Translations under genes and position numbers: made by a program
Notes under the pieces: generated by a model
Database searches by the model: none
What the model saw: the letters and a program-made list of their open reading frames with translations, nothing else
What the model was told of the DNA's origin: nothing
In this document: piece after piece, positions 18,250-27,300 of the stretch
How positions within the stretch are numbered: the stretch's first letter is position 1
Layout of the letters: the number at the start of each line of letters is the position of its first letter
Assembly (NCBI GenBank): GCA_031274595.1
Contig: JAISPX010000018.1
Span: forward strand, 1 to 34,229
Direction of reading: 5' to 3'
Source of the DNA: Prevotellaceae bacterium
GTDB lineage: Bacteria > Bacteroidota > Bacteroidia > Bacteroidales > UBA932
Length of the DNA stretch: 34,229 bases

Positions 18250-19014
18250 ATGCAGAAATCAAACAATCATAAAGCAATGATTTTTGCCGCAGGAATGGGA
18301 ACACGCCTGAAACCCGTTACCGACAATTTGCCAAAAGCGCTTGTGCCGATTGCAGGAAAGCCAATGCTGGAGCATCTTATAAACAAACTAAAACTGTCAG
18401 GATTTACACAAATTGTAATCAACGTGCATCATTTTGCCGATATGATTATTGATTTTATAAACAGAAACAATAATTTTGGCATTGATATTTACATTTCCGA
18501 TGAGCGCAGTTGCCTGCTCGACACAGGCGGAGGAATAAAACATGCAGCCGATTTTTTGCAAGGCGGCGAACCGTTTTTAGTCCACAATGTAGATATTATT
18601 TCTAATGTAAATTTAGATGATATTTACAAAAAACATTGCGCCGATAATTCATTTGCAACGCTTCTCGTAAGCAAACGTAAAACATCGCGTTGCCTGCTGT
18701 TCAATGCCGCCGGCAAATTATGCGGCTGGCAAAACAAATTGACAAAAGAACTGAAATGGAGTAATTCACAGTTTGCATACAGCGACTGTACCGATTACGC
18801 TTTTGGCGGAATACACGTCATATCGCCCGAAATATTTAATTGTTTTAATAATTGGGATGGAAAATTTTCTATAATCGATTTCTATTTGTCTCAGGCGCAA
18901 AAACAGGATATTTGCGCATATATTCCGCAGCAACTACGATTGATTGATATTGGCAAACAAGAATCATTACTGCAAGCCGAAAAAGAATACTCCGATTTGC
19001 TGGTTAATGATTAA
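18250..19014 (+). CDS. sugar-1-phosphate nucleotidyltransferase (MurU-like)
   Basis: This 254-residue GT-A-fold nucleotidyltransferase carries the signature MIFAAGMGTRLKPVTDNLPK followed by ALVPIAGKPMLEHLI near its N-terminus. It also has LLDTGGGIKHA, VHNVDIISN (metal-binding Asp) and a late IDFYLSQA segment. Its length fits MurU (MurNAc-1-phosphate uridylyltransferase) rather than the longer GlmU or RmlA. It follows an AmgK-like kinase gene by 11 bases, the same pairing as amgK-murU in pseudomonads and Tannerella. The proposed route is sugar to sugar-1-phosphate to UDP-sugar, which bypasses de novo synthesis. The substrate is inferred from the pairing. Confidence 0.82.
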   Translation: MQKSNNHKAMIFAAGMGTRLKPVTDNLPKALVPIAGKPMLEHLINKLKLSGFTQIVINVHHFADMIIDFINRNNNFGIDIYISDERSCLLDTGGGIKHAADFLQGGEPFLVHNVDIISNVNLDDIYKKHCADNSFATLLVSKRKTSRCLLFNAAGKLCGWQNKLTKELKWSNSQFAYSDCTDYAFGGIHVISPEIFNCFNNWDGKFSIIDFYLSQAQKQDICAYIPQQLRLIDIGKQESLLQAEKEYSDLLVND

Positions 19015-19075
19015 TTATATAATGGTTAATGATTAATGCAAACCAGCAAGGCGACGCAACCATTAGCCATTTATT

Positions 19076-19735
19076 TTACGGAACAATTGCACTTTCTATC
19101 TCGCTCCAAGGTCCGTTTTTGCCCTTTTTGTTTTGCCAGCAGCAGGCAACATACACTGTTTTTCCGCGTTCTTCTTCGGTAAATTCGAGGGTGTAGGGTG
19201 TGCGAGTTGCCAATGTTGAGCGCATCAGCATGTTGTGGTCGGCGGGCGGCGTGTCAAGCGCTGCATATATAATCACAGCGCCGCTGATACCGTAGGGCTT
19301 GGCTTTGCTGCTGCTGTACATATCGCGAAAATGTATCTTCAACCGCCGTACATCCAATACGTCAATATCAAGTTCGGGGCGTGTTGCAGGCACAGGAATG
19401 GGGCTTGGCTTGGTCTTGCGCACATGAAGTCCAAGCGCTATGCGCTGGTCGGCGGTAATCACCGGATTACGCAGCCGAAAGTTTACAAGTCCGCGTACTG
19501 TTTCTTTGAATATTTCCCGCGCTTCATTTTTTTGAGCTACTATTATGCTTGTTTTTTCGGGGCTGCAGGCATGTGAAAATAATGCCTGAAAATTATCAAA
19601 TTTTCTTTGCAAATCAGTAACTTCGGTTGTAGTAATTTCCCATGCTGCGGCATTTGCAGCAACTTGCACCGTAAAATTGTTACCCCATGCAACAAGTTCG
19701 GCGTCTTTTGATGGTAAATAAGTTTTATGTGCCAT
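19076..19735 (-). CDS. orphan protein of unknown function with a fibronectin-III-like C-terminus
   Basis: This 219-residue protein has no signal peptide or membrane segment. The N-terminal half is helical (AELVAWGNNFTVQVAANAAA, then a heptad-like stretch). The middle holds a Pro-rich linker (PSPIPVPATRPE). The C-terminal ~90 residues are beta-rich with RRLKIHFRD, TPYTLEFTEEERGKTVYVA and a final WQNKKGKNGPWSEIES, like a fibronectin-III-type fold. I recall similar proteins in several gut Bacteroidetes and spirochaetes but no function. Its composition is visibly less AT-rich than the neighbours, a sign of transfer. Its leader holds the 21-bp array at 19784-20014. Confidence 0.75.
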   Translation of the reverse strand: MAHKTYLPSKDAELVAWGNNFTVQVAANAAAWEITTTEVTDLQRKFDNFQALFSHACSPEKTSIIVAQKNEAREIFKETVRGLVNFRLRNPVITADQRIALGLHVRKTKPSPIPVPATRPELDIDVLDVRRLKIHFRDMYSSSKAKPYGISGAVIIYAALDTPPADHNMLMRSTLATRTPYTLEFTEEERGKTVYVACCWQNKKGKNGPWSEIESAIVP

Positions 19736-19783
19736 AATTTATTTATTTTATTTTTTTATATTAATATTACTTTACTTAACTGT

Positions 19784-20014
19784 AACTCCGCAGTGATTTA
19801 TCTCTGCTCCAATGCTATTTGTTTCCACTCCGCAATGATTTATTTCTGCTCCGTAGTAATTTATTTCTACTCCAATGCTATTTGTTTCCACTCCGCAATG
19901 ATTTATTTCCGCTCCAATGCTATTTGTTTCCACTCCGCAATGATTTATTTCTGCTCCAATGCCATTTGTTTCCACTCCGCAATGATTTATTTCTACTCCA
20001 ATGCTATTTGTTTC
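19784..20014. repeat. 21-bp tandem array no. 1 (11 units, two alternating types)
   Basis: There are eleven contiguous 21-base units. Type A contains CACTCCGCAATGATTTATTTC and type B contains CTCCAATGCTATTTGTTTC, and they mostly alternate, which gives a 42-base higher period. On the minus strand each unit reads as seven codons, giving heptads such as GVETNSI and GAEINHC, open across the array and ending at 19772. The only start there is a GTG at 19975. A -7-like box lies upstream (20034-20041), so the array is probably transcribed as the leader of the orphan gene at 19076-19735. Translation is unproven. Confidence 0.9.
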
Positions 20015-20033
20015 TGTGCAAAATATAGCGGTG

Positions 20034-20041
20034 CAAAATTA
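20034..20041 (-). promoter_or_regulatory. putative -7 box upstream of array no. 1
   Basis: On the minus strand this reads TAATTTTG followed by C, a full match to TAnnTTTG. TTTA (20064-20061) lies 19 bases upstream as a 3-of-4 match to the -33 box. If active, the transcript would begin near 20027 and carry the whole array before the orphan gene's ATG. Confidence 0.4.
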
Positions 20042-20100
20042 TAAAATAATTTTTTAATGGTAAATAGTAAATAAAAAGTTCCGCAGGGACGACACTATTA

Positions 20101-20128
20101 AATGAAGAATGAAAAATGAAGAATGAAA
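20101..20128. repeat. 14-base direct repeat in the gap before DUF2723
   Basis: AATGAAGAATGAAA occurs twice in tandem. The surrounding 20045-20381 gap is simple-sequence AT-rich DNA with repeated TAGTAAAT words (20065, 20134 and 20156 regions) and a GC-richer word, GTTCCGCAGGGACGAC, near 20080-20095. No gene or RNA was seen. Confidence 0.5.
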
Positions 20129-20334
20129 AATAATAGTAAATCGTAAATAATAAAATAGTAAATGATAAACCTCTTTCAACTTTACAAACTTTATGAAAAA
20201 TAAATATTAATACTCAAAAAACATTATGCATATATTACTAAAAGAAACAACCCAAAATTCTTTATTATTGACCATACACAGAAAAAAATCAAATAAATTC
20301 AATGAATATAAATTTTAACTTTCAATTATTTTAC

Positions 20335-20342
20335 TACCTTTG
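20335..20342 (+). promoter_or_regulatory. putative -7 box (TACCTTTG) for the DUF2723 gene
   Basis: This is a full match to TAnnTTTG followed by C, 39 bases before the ATG at 20382. No TTTG at the -33 spacing. Confidence 0.45.
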
Positions 20343-20381
20343 CAATCGAATTAATGTATAAAACAAATACACTGTCAGAAT

Positions 20382-23300
20382 ATGAAAAATTTCAAACTTT
20401 TCGATATTATTTTCGGCTGGATTGCATTTGCTGTTGCAGCCGTAACTTATTTGCTTACAATTGAGCCTACAGCAAGCCTTTGGGATTGCGGTGAATTTAT
20501 ATCATCGGCATTTAAACTTGAAGTAGGACATCCGCCGGGAGCGCCTTTGTTTGCTCTGGTAGGACGTATTTTCAGTTTATTCGCTCCTTCGGTTGATAAA
20601 GTTGCAATGATGTTAAATTCATTGTCGGCGCTGGCAAGCGCATTTACCATTTTGTTCCTGTTTTGGTCGATAACTCTTTTAATGAGAAAATATTTCGACA
20701 AAAAAAATAACGAACTTACATTATCCGAATCTATTGTTACGCTTGGCTGCGGAATGATTGGAGCGCTGGCTTACACTTTTTCGGATTCGTTTTGGTTTTC
20801 GGCGGTCGAAGCCGAAGTTTATGCAACGTCATCATTATTCACTGCCGCTATTTTTTGGGCGGCGCTAAAATGGGAAGATGCTGCCGATACAAAATACGCC
20901 AATCGCTGGCTCATTCTTATAGCATATCTCACAGGATTGTCAATCGGCGTTCACTTGTTGAACCTGCTTGTTATTCCTGCAATTGCAATGCTTTATTATT
21001 TCAAAAAATATAAACCTACAACCAAAGGAGTTATTGCCAGTATTGTAACAGGAGGAATTATTCTGGGCATAGTATTGTATATAATTGTTCCATGGATACC
21101 GCGAATTGCATTCTGGTTTGACCTTTTATTTGTCAACGGATTCGGATTGCCGATTAACTCGGGAACATTATTCTTTATTGTAATTTTCGCCGCTGCGCTG
21201 TCATATCTTATTCATTATACGCATAAAAAAGGTAAAACGCTTGCAAATACCGTTGTGCTTTGCATTACGGTAATCTCCCTTGGATTCAGTTCGTATGCAA
21301 TGATACTTATACGCGCTTCGGCAAATACGCCAATGGAACAAAATAATCCCGACAATATACGCGCATTAATGAGTTATCTCAACAGAGAACAGTACGGAGA
21401 CTGGCCACTGTTTTCAGGACCCTATTATAACGCTCCGCGAATAAATGCAGATATTGATAATGTCTATACAAAGAACAATGGAAAATACGAAAAATTACAG
21501 GAAGTAGTAACATACGTTTATGATAAACGCTTTACAACTATATTTCCGCGTATGCACGGCACAGTCGAAGAAAGACATGCCCAAGCATATAAGGAATGGG
21601 GAAACGTAAAAGGAAAACCCGTCTCCGTTAACGGCAGAGACGGCAATAAGATAGAGATGGTTCCTACTTTTAGCGAAAACCTGCGATTTATGTTCTCGTA
21701 CCAATTAGGATGGATGTACTGGCGATATTTTATGTGGAATTTTGCAGGACGGCAAAACGATTATCAGGGATACGGAAATTGCATACACGGAAACTGGATT
21801 TCGGGCATTAATTTTATCGACAATGCCCGATTAGGTCCGCAGGACGAATTGCCCGATTTCCTGAAAAACAATAAAGCGCGCAACAAATATTACATGCTGC
21901 CTCTGTTGCTCGGAATACTTGGCATTGTAGTGCATTGGGCGCGCAGAAAAAAAGATTTCAGCATTGTATTTATGCTGTTTTTCCTTACGGGAATAGCAAT
22001 TGTAATTTATCTTAATCAAACGCCGTATCAGCCGCGCGAGCGCGATTACGCATACGTAGGTTCGTTTTATGCATTCGCAATCTGGATAGGTATTGGCGTT
22101 GCCGGATTGTATGAACTTATTAAAAAAATTTCGCCGAAAACTATAGCCGCATCAGTATCAATAATTTTATCGTTAAGCGTTCCATACATTATGGTAAGCG
22201 AAAACTGGGACGACCACGACCGTTCAGGACGTTACGTTACAGCCGATTTCGGTAAAAATTATCTTGAATCATGCGACAAAAACGGCGTCGTATTCACATA
22301 CGGCGATAACGATACTTTCTCGCTTTGGTATAATCAGGAAGTTGAAGGCAACCGAACAGATGTTCGCGTTGCAAACACATCGTATCTTTACTCGGATTGG
22401 TATTACGAACAATTGATGTACACATATTACGATTCACAGGCATTGAAACTTAGCGCAACTCCCGAAAAAGTTGTAGGAACAGTTAGAAATCAAATTCCTG
22501 TTATCGACAATAACAGCCGGCAATGGGAACTGAAACAGGCTTTATCCGTTGCCATGAGCGATGACCCAAGCGCAAAATTTATGACAAATTATTCAAACAG
22601 CGCCATCAATATTTTTCCAGCTAATTCCAACACGGTAAAAATAACCGTTGATAAAGACAAAGTAAGAAAAGGAGGACTTGTTGACTCGCTGCTGAGCGAT
22701 GATATGATTTACGACCAGATAAACGTAAAACTTCCGCAAGTCCTAATAAAAAATCATTTGGCTGTACTTGATATTGTTGCAAATAATTTTGGCGAACGTC
22801 CTATTTATCTTGGGCAGACAGCGCCTCAGGAATTTATTAATCTGTTCAGAAATAACATAAAAGTAACAGGTTTGGCATATCTTATAACACCCGAAAAACT
22901 TACGCGCGAAACAAGTTTTGATATAGAAAAAAATTATGATTTATTCATGAATAAATATCAATATCGCGGACTGAACGACCCGAATATTTATTGGGATGAA
23001 TCTGCCAAGCGCATAGCAGTAACATTGTATCGACAAGGATTTCTGTCGCTTGCCGATGCATTGCTTGATAAAGGAGATAAGGAAAGAGTAAAAGCAGTTC
23101 TTGACAAATATGACGAAGTATTGCCTGATATTATACACGGGTCGTATGGTCCAAACGAGCACATACCAATATATTTCAGATATCAGATAGGCGATACGGT
23201 AAAAGCCAACGAACAACTTGAAGCAAAGTTTAGCAAAGCAGATGAAGAATTGACATATTATGCCCGTCTTGATATGGATAAACAAATCGGCATTTCCAAC

Positions 23301-23447
23301 GAAATATCAGATATTATAAAATCGTTAAGAGATTTTACGCAGGTAGCAAATGGTTTTAATAGAGAACTTGGAACAAAATTTGCAGACCGATTAAATCTTC
23401 ACAAAGCGGCATTTCCCGAAATAGTGAAAGCATATAACATAAAATGA
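20382..23447 (+). CDS. DUF2723-family large membrane protein (TMEM260/O-mannosyltransferase-like)
   Basis: This 1021-residue inner-membrane protein has about ten hydrophobic helices in the first ~610 residues and a soluble C-terminal part rich in Asp/Tyr. The family signature is at residues 28-60: EPTASLWDCGEFI, then KLEVGHPPGAPLF. This resembles the first extracytoplasmic loop of GT-C glycosyltransferases with its acidic residues. NQTPYQPRERDYAYVGSFYA and GDNDTFSLWYNQEVEG are further conserved blocks. DUF2723 proteins are related to protein O-mannosyltransferases, so a lipid-linked-sugar transferase acting on exported proteins is likely. The substrate is unknown. The gene stands alone with its own promoter box. 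Confidence 0.85.
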   Translation: MKNFKLFDIIFGWIAFAVAAVTYLLTIEPTASLWDCGEFISSAFKLEVGHPPGAPLFALVGRIFSLFAPSVDKVAMMLNSLSALASAFTILFLFWSITLLMRKYFDKKNNELTLSESIVTLGCGMIGALAYTFSDSFWFSAVEAEVYATSSLFTAAIFWAALKWEDAADTKYANRWLILIAYLTGLSIGVHLLNLLVIPAIAMLYYFKKYKPTTKGVIASIVTGGIILGIVLYIIVPWIPRIAFWFDLLFVNGFGLPINSGTLFFIVIFAAALSYLIHYTHKKGKTLANTVVLCITVISLGFSSYAMILIRASANTPMEQNNPDNIRALMSYLNREQYGDWPLFSGPYYNAPRINADIDNVYTKNNGKYEKLQEVVTYVYDKRFTTIFPRMHGTVEERHAQAYKEWGNVKGKPVSVNGRDGNKIEMVPTFSENLRFMFSYQLGWMYWRYFMWNFAGRQNDYQGYGNCIHGNWISGINFIDNARLGPQDELPDFLKNNKARNKYYMLPLLLGILGIVVHWARRKKDFSIVFMLFFLTGIAIVIYLNQTPYQPRERDYAYVGSFYAFAIWIGIGVAGLYELIKKISPKTIAASVSIILSLSVPYIMVSENWDDHDRSGRYVTADFGKNYLESCDKNGVVFTYGDNDTFSLWYNQEVEGNRTDVRVANTSYLYSDWYYEQLMYTYYDSQALKLSATPEKVVGTVRNQIPVIDNNSRQWELKQALSVAMSDDPSAKFMTNYSNSAINIFPANSNTVKITVDKDKVRKGGLVDSLLSDDMIYDQINVKLPQVLIKNHLAVLDIVANNFGERPIYLGQTAPQEFINLFRNNIKVTGLAYLITPEKLTRETSFDIEKNYDLFMNKYQYRGLNDPNIYWDESAKRIAVTLYRQGFLSLADALLDKGDKERVKAVLDKYDEVLPDIIHGSYGPNEHIPIYFRYQIGDTVKANEQLEAKFSKADEELTYYARLDMDKQIGISNEISDIIKSLRDFTQVANGFNRELGTKFADRLNLHKAAFPEIVKAYNIK

Positions 23448-23576
23448 TGAATAGATTGAGATAATTGACGATATAAAATGCATGCAAATTAAATAAATAT
23501 CCGTAAAAATAAGCACAGAAAAATATAAGGCAAAACTATGTATTAATATTTTATAAAACGTATAAAAATAAAATAA

Positions 23577-24191
23577 ATGCGATTTCAGCCGCCAAAATTT
23601 ATAAAACGCTTGTATCCGTCGGTAATTTGGAACTTCTATAATGACGACGATACAAGCGTTTATTTAACTTTTGATGATGGACCAAATCCAGATGTAACGA
23701 CATGGGTGTTAAAGCAACTTGAAAAATACAATGCAAAAGCAACATTTTTTTGTTTGGGGAAAAACGTAGAACAATATCCCGAAATTTTCAAAATGATTTT
23801 GGAACAGGGACACAGTGTCGGAAATCATTCATACAGCCATGTAAAAGGATTTGGAGTAAGCGTTGGCAGGTATGTTGAAGATTTTGATTTTGCCGAAGAA
23901 TTTATTCAAACCAATTTATTGCGTCCGCCGTATGCACGCTGCACTCCGCGACAAATAAAAATGCTGAGCGAACGTTTCCATATCGTAATGATGGACATAG
24001 TCAGCCGCGATTACAGCAACAAGATTTCGCCGCGTCATTGTTTGAAAAATGTAACAAAATACGTACAGGCAGGTTCGATTATCGGATTGCACGACTCAAA
24101 AAAATCGGAAAAAAACATCAAATATGTTTTGCCTCGACTGCTCGAATTTCTTACCGAAAAAGGATTTGAATGTAAGGCTATTGTTCTTTAA
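23577..24191 (+). CDS. polysaccharide deacetylase (NodB homology domain)
   Basis: This 204-residue carbohydrate esterase 4 protein removes acetyl groups from a GlcNAc- or MurNAc-containing polymer. The metal-site motifs are complete: the TFDDGPNPD block with D33 and D34, and NHSYSH with H84 and H88. The later RPPYARCTPRQ block provides the catalytic Arg region, and IIGLHDSKKS the late His. There is no clear signal peptide, and the N-terminus (MRFQPPKFIKRLYP) is basic, so the location is uncertain. It lies 129 bases after the DUF2723 gene and is probably expressed separately. Confidence 0.88.
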   Translation: MRFQPPKFIKRLYPSVIWNFYNDDDTSVYLTFDDGPNPDVTTWVLKQLEKYNAKATFFCLGKNVEQYPEIFKMILEQGHSVGNHSYSHVKGFGVSVGRYVEDFDFAEEFIQTNLLRPPYARCTPRQIKMLSERFHIVMMDIVSRDYSNKISPRHCLKNVTKYVQAGSIIGLHDSKKSEKNIKYVLPRLLEFLTEKGFECKAIVL

Positions 24192-24258
24192 TATAATCTC
24201 GCTCTTTGGCAGCAAAGTTTAGCAAACAAAAAACAGCGTAATTGTGATAGCAATTTGT

Positions 24259-24379
24259 TTTTTTTGTTGATTTGTTTGTTTGGCGTCATTTGCGAATCTG
24301 AAAAGGTGGTGAAAGCAGTTCTCAGTAACAATGTAAATAATAAAACAATCTGCGTACTTATTTCAAATCAACAAAAAAA
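24259..24379. repeat. perfect 16-base inverted repeat before cutC
   Basis: TTTTTTTGTTGATTTG (24259-24274) and CAAATCAACAAAAAAA (24364-24379) are perfect inverted copies 89 bases apart. The right arm overlaps the predicted -33 region of the cutC promoter. The core CAAATCAACAAA also occurs twice at 11302-11337. The role is unknown and the sequence is of low complexity. Confidence 0.6.
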
Positions 24380-24391
24380 TCATTAAATTTG
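24361..24391 (+). promoter_or_regulatory. putative cutC promoter, possibly leaderless
   Basis: TTTC (24361-24364) and TAAATTTG (24384-24391) are 19 bases apart. The -7 box is a full match and the -33 box 3 of 4. The ATG at 24396 starts only 5 bases after the box, so the transcript may begin at or just before the start codon. An in-frame ATG at 24411 would leave a leader of about 13 bases. Confidence 0.5.
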
Positions 24392-24395
24392 TGGA

Positions 24396-27300
24396 ATGAA
24401 AGAATCTGGTATGGGAAAAAATAAAATACAATTGGAAGTTTGCGCCGACTCACAGGAAGGCGCATTAATTGCCCAATCAATGGGAGCTTGCCGAGTTGAA
24501 TTATGCGCTAATGTTGCAGAAGGAGGCGTTACTCCTTCGCCTGCTCAAATCAGCATAACCCGCAAAAAACTGAGCATTAAACTGTATGTACTTATACGTC
24601 CGCGAGGCGGCGACTTTTTGTACGATGATACGGAATTTGAAACCATGAAATCCGATATTCACTATTGCGGACAAACAGGATGCGACGGCGTGACGATTGG
24701 AATGTTATGTCCTGACGGAACAATAGATAAAGAAAGAAACCGCGAATTGATTAATATCGCTCATCAGTATTCTATGGGAGTTACTTTTCATCGGGCATTC
24801 GACCGCAGTCGCGATTTATTTCGGTCGCTGGAAGATATTATTGAATTAGGCTGTGAACGCATACTTACTTCTGGCGGGTGTAACACGGCTATCGAAGGCG
24901 CAGACACAATACGCCGGCTTATAGCGCAAGCCGATAATCGAATAGCAATAATGGCGGGAGCAGGAATTACGCCCGAAAATGCCGAAGATTTAATTACAAA
25001 AACCGTATTGAAAGAAATTCATGGAACTTTCCAAAGCCGTTTTCATAGCAAAATGCAATATCATAACGAAAAACTGTTGCATCAGGAAAACGAATACGCT
25101 TTGCGAAAAACCGACTCGGAAAAAATCAAGAAAATAATGAAAATCCTGTTATTTCCTCTTATCTTTTCGGCTTTGTTTTTATGCGCCTGTAATTCATATC
25201 AACAGCAGGTGCACAAACAATTTGAAAAGCGAAAAACAGAAATGGTAAACTCTAATAAAGATTTGTTTTCGATATTTGAAAAAAATGATCTTACTTCGGA
25301 ACAGCGTGAAGCGCTGGAATTTCTTTATGCATATATGCCGCTGAGCGATTTAGCCGATTATGATGGCGAATTTTTCCTCAATCAGGTAAATACAGCCTTT
25401 GAAGCGCGTGATTATTTTTCATGGGGGCAAACTGTTCCAGATGATATTTTCCGCCATTTCGTACTTGTTTACCGCGTAAATAATGAAAATTTAGACAACG
25501 CCCGTCAAATATTTTTTGAAGAACTAAAAGAACGGATAAAAAATCTCTCCATGTACGAAGCCGCATTGGAAGTAAATCATTGGTGTCATGAAAAAGTAAC
25601 ATATAAAGGAACTGATGCGCGAACTTCGTCGCCTTTGGCTTTGGTTCGCACTTCGTGGGGACGTTGCGGCGAAGAATCCACGTTTACAACTACGGCGCTT
25701 CGTGCGGTGTCGATTCCTGCTCGCCAATGCTATACGCCGCGCTGGGTACATACCGACGATAATCATGCATGGGTAGAAGTTTGGATTGATGGAAAATGGC
25801 ATTATCTGGGAGCCTGCGAACCCGAGCCTGAACTTGATGTGGCTTGGTTTACAGGCGCCGCATCTCGGGCAATGATGGTACACTCCACAGTTTTCGGATT
25901 ATACACGGGACAGGAAGAAAAGAACTTGGAAAAACCGCTATATTCCAAAATCAATTTATTGAAAAATTATACAGAAACACGCACCGTTAATGTGCAGGTA
26001 GTGGACGAAAAGAACCATCCTGTACAAGACGCTAACGTACAATTTATGGTGTATAATTATGCTGAACTATATCCTGTTTCTACTAATACAACAGATAATA
26101 AAGGTCGAACTTCGATTATTTCGGGGAAAGGCGATTTGATGATTTGGGCAAGCAAAGGCAACCGCTACGGTTATAATAAATCGACTCCGCAAGACGAAAC
26201 AACGGTAGTTAAATTAGAGCGTAAGTCGGGCGTGTCTTATTCTGAAAATTACGTAATGAATGTCCCGCCAGAGCAAACGGTTCGCGGGCTTTCGCAGGAA
26301 AAAATTGCCGCCAACGCCGCTCGTTTGTCAATAGAAGATTCCATCCGCAATGCTTATATGAATACGTTTATCAAGGAAAATGATGCTCGTCAATGGGCGC
26401 AGGAAAATAATCTGAATGTAGATGAAACATGGAAATATCTGAATGTGGCGCAAGGAAACTGGGAAGAAATAAAACAATTTATTTCTCAAAAAAAATACCA
26501 TCCTTTGCTGTTTGATTTTTTGGCAACCTTGACCGAAAAAGACCTCCGCGATACGCAAGCCGATTGTTTGAATAGTTATTTTCGGGATGATATTTCCGAA
26601 AATATGTATATCTTTTCTCCGCGCATTGAACTGGAAATAATTCGTCCGCAGGGTAATTTCTTTGAGCAAACCAATATCGACAGCGCATCTCACAATATTC
26701 ATACTTTAATCAATTTTGTGAAAAATCAAATAAAAATTGACGATGAAGAAAATTATTTTCAATGCAGAATATCGCCGCAAGGCGTTTACGGCTTACGAAT
26801 TGCCGACCGTATATCGCGCAATATATTTTTTGTTGCTCTTTGCCGAAAATTTGGCTTCCCTGCACGCATAGAACCTGCTACAGGCAAACCGCAATATTTC
26901 GAACACGAATGGATTGATGTTGCTTTCGACAATGACGAATCGGATGCTCAGCAATCGCTCAAAGTCCGATTGACGGTGCAAAATGATGAGAAAAACGTAA
27001 CACTTCCCGGATATTACACGCATTATACTCTGGCTTATTTCAAAGATGGTAATTTTCATACTTTGGATTTTGAAAATAATCCGCTTGTCGCCCGACTTCC
27101 ATATTCATTGGACATGGACGAAGGATATTATCGTCTGATGGTTGGCAGCCGCGCTAACGATGGTTCGGTTTTTGTTCATACGGAATATTTTGAGTTGAAA
27201 AAAGATAATCCTCATACTTTGACTGTAAGTTTGCCGCAGGTAACAGGAAAACTGTTTGTGAAAGGCATTGTAGATATGAATACAATTGTCTGTTTGGATA

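Noticed and set aside
19727-20044. Plus-strand open frame through array no. 1
   Set aside because: It is a Cys/Phe-rich by-product of the repeats, antisense to the predicted leader of the orphan gene, with no promoter box in front.
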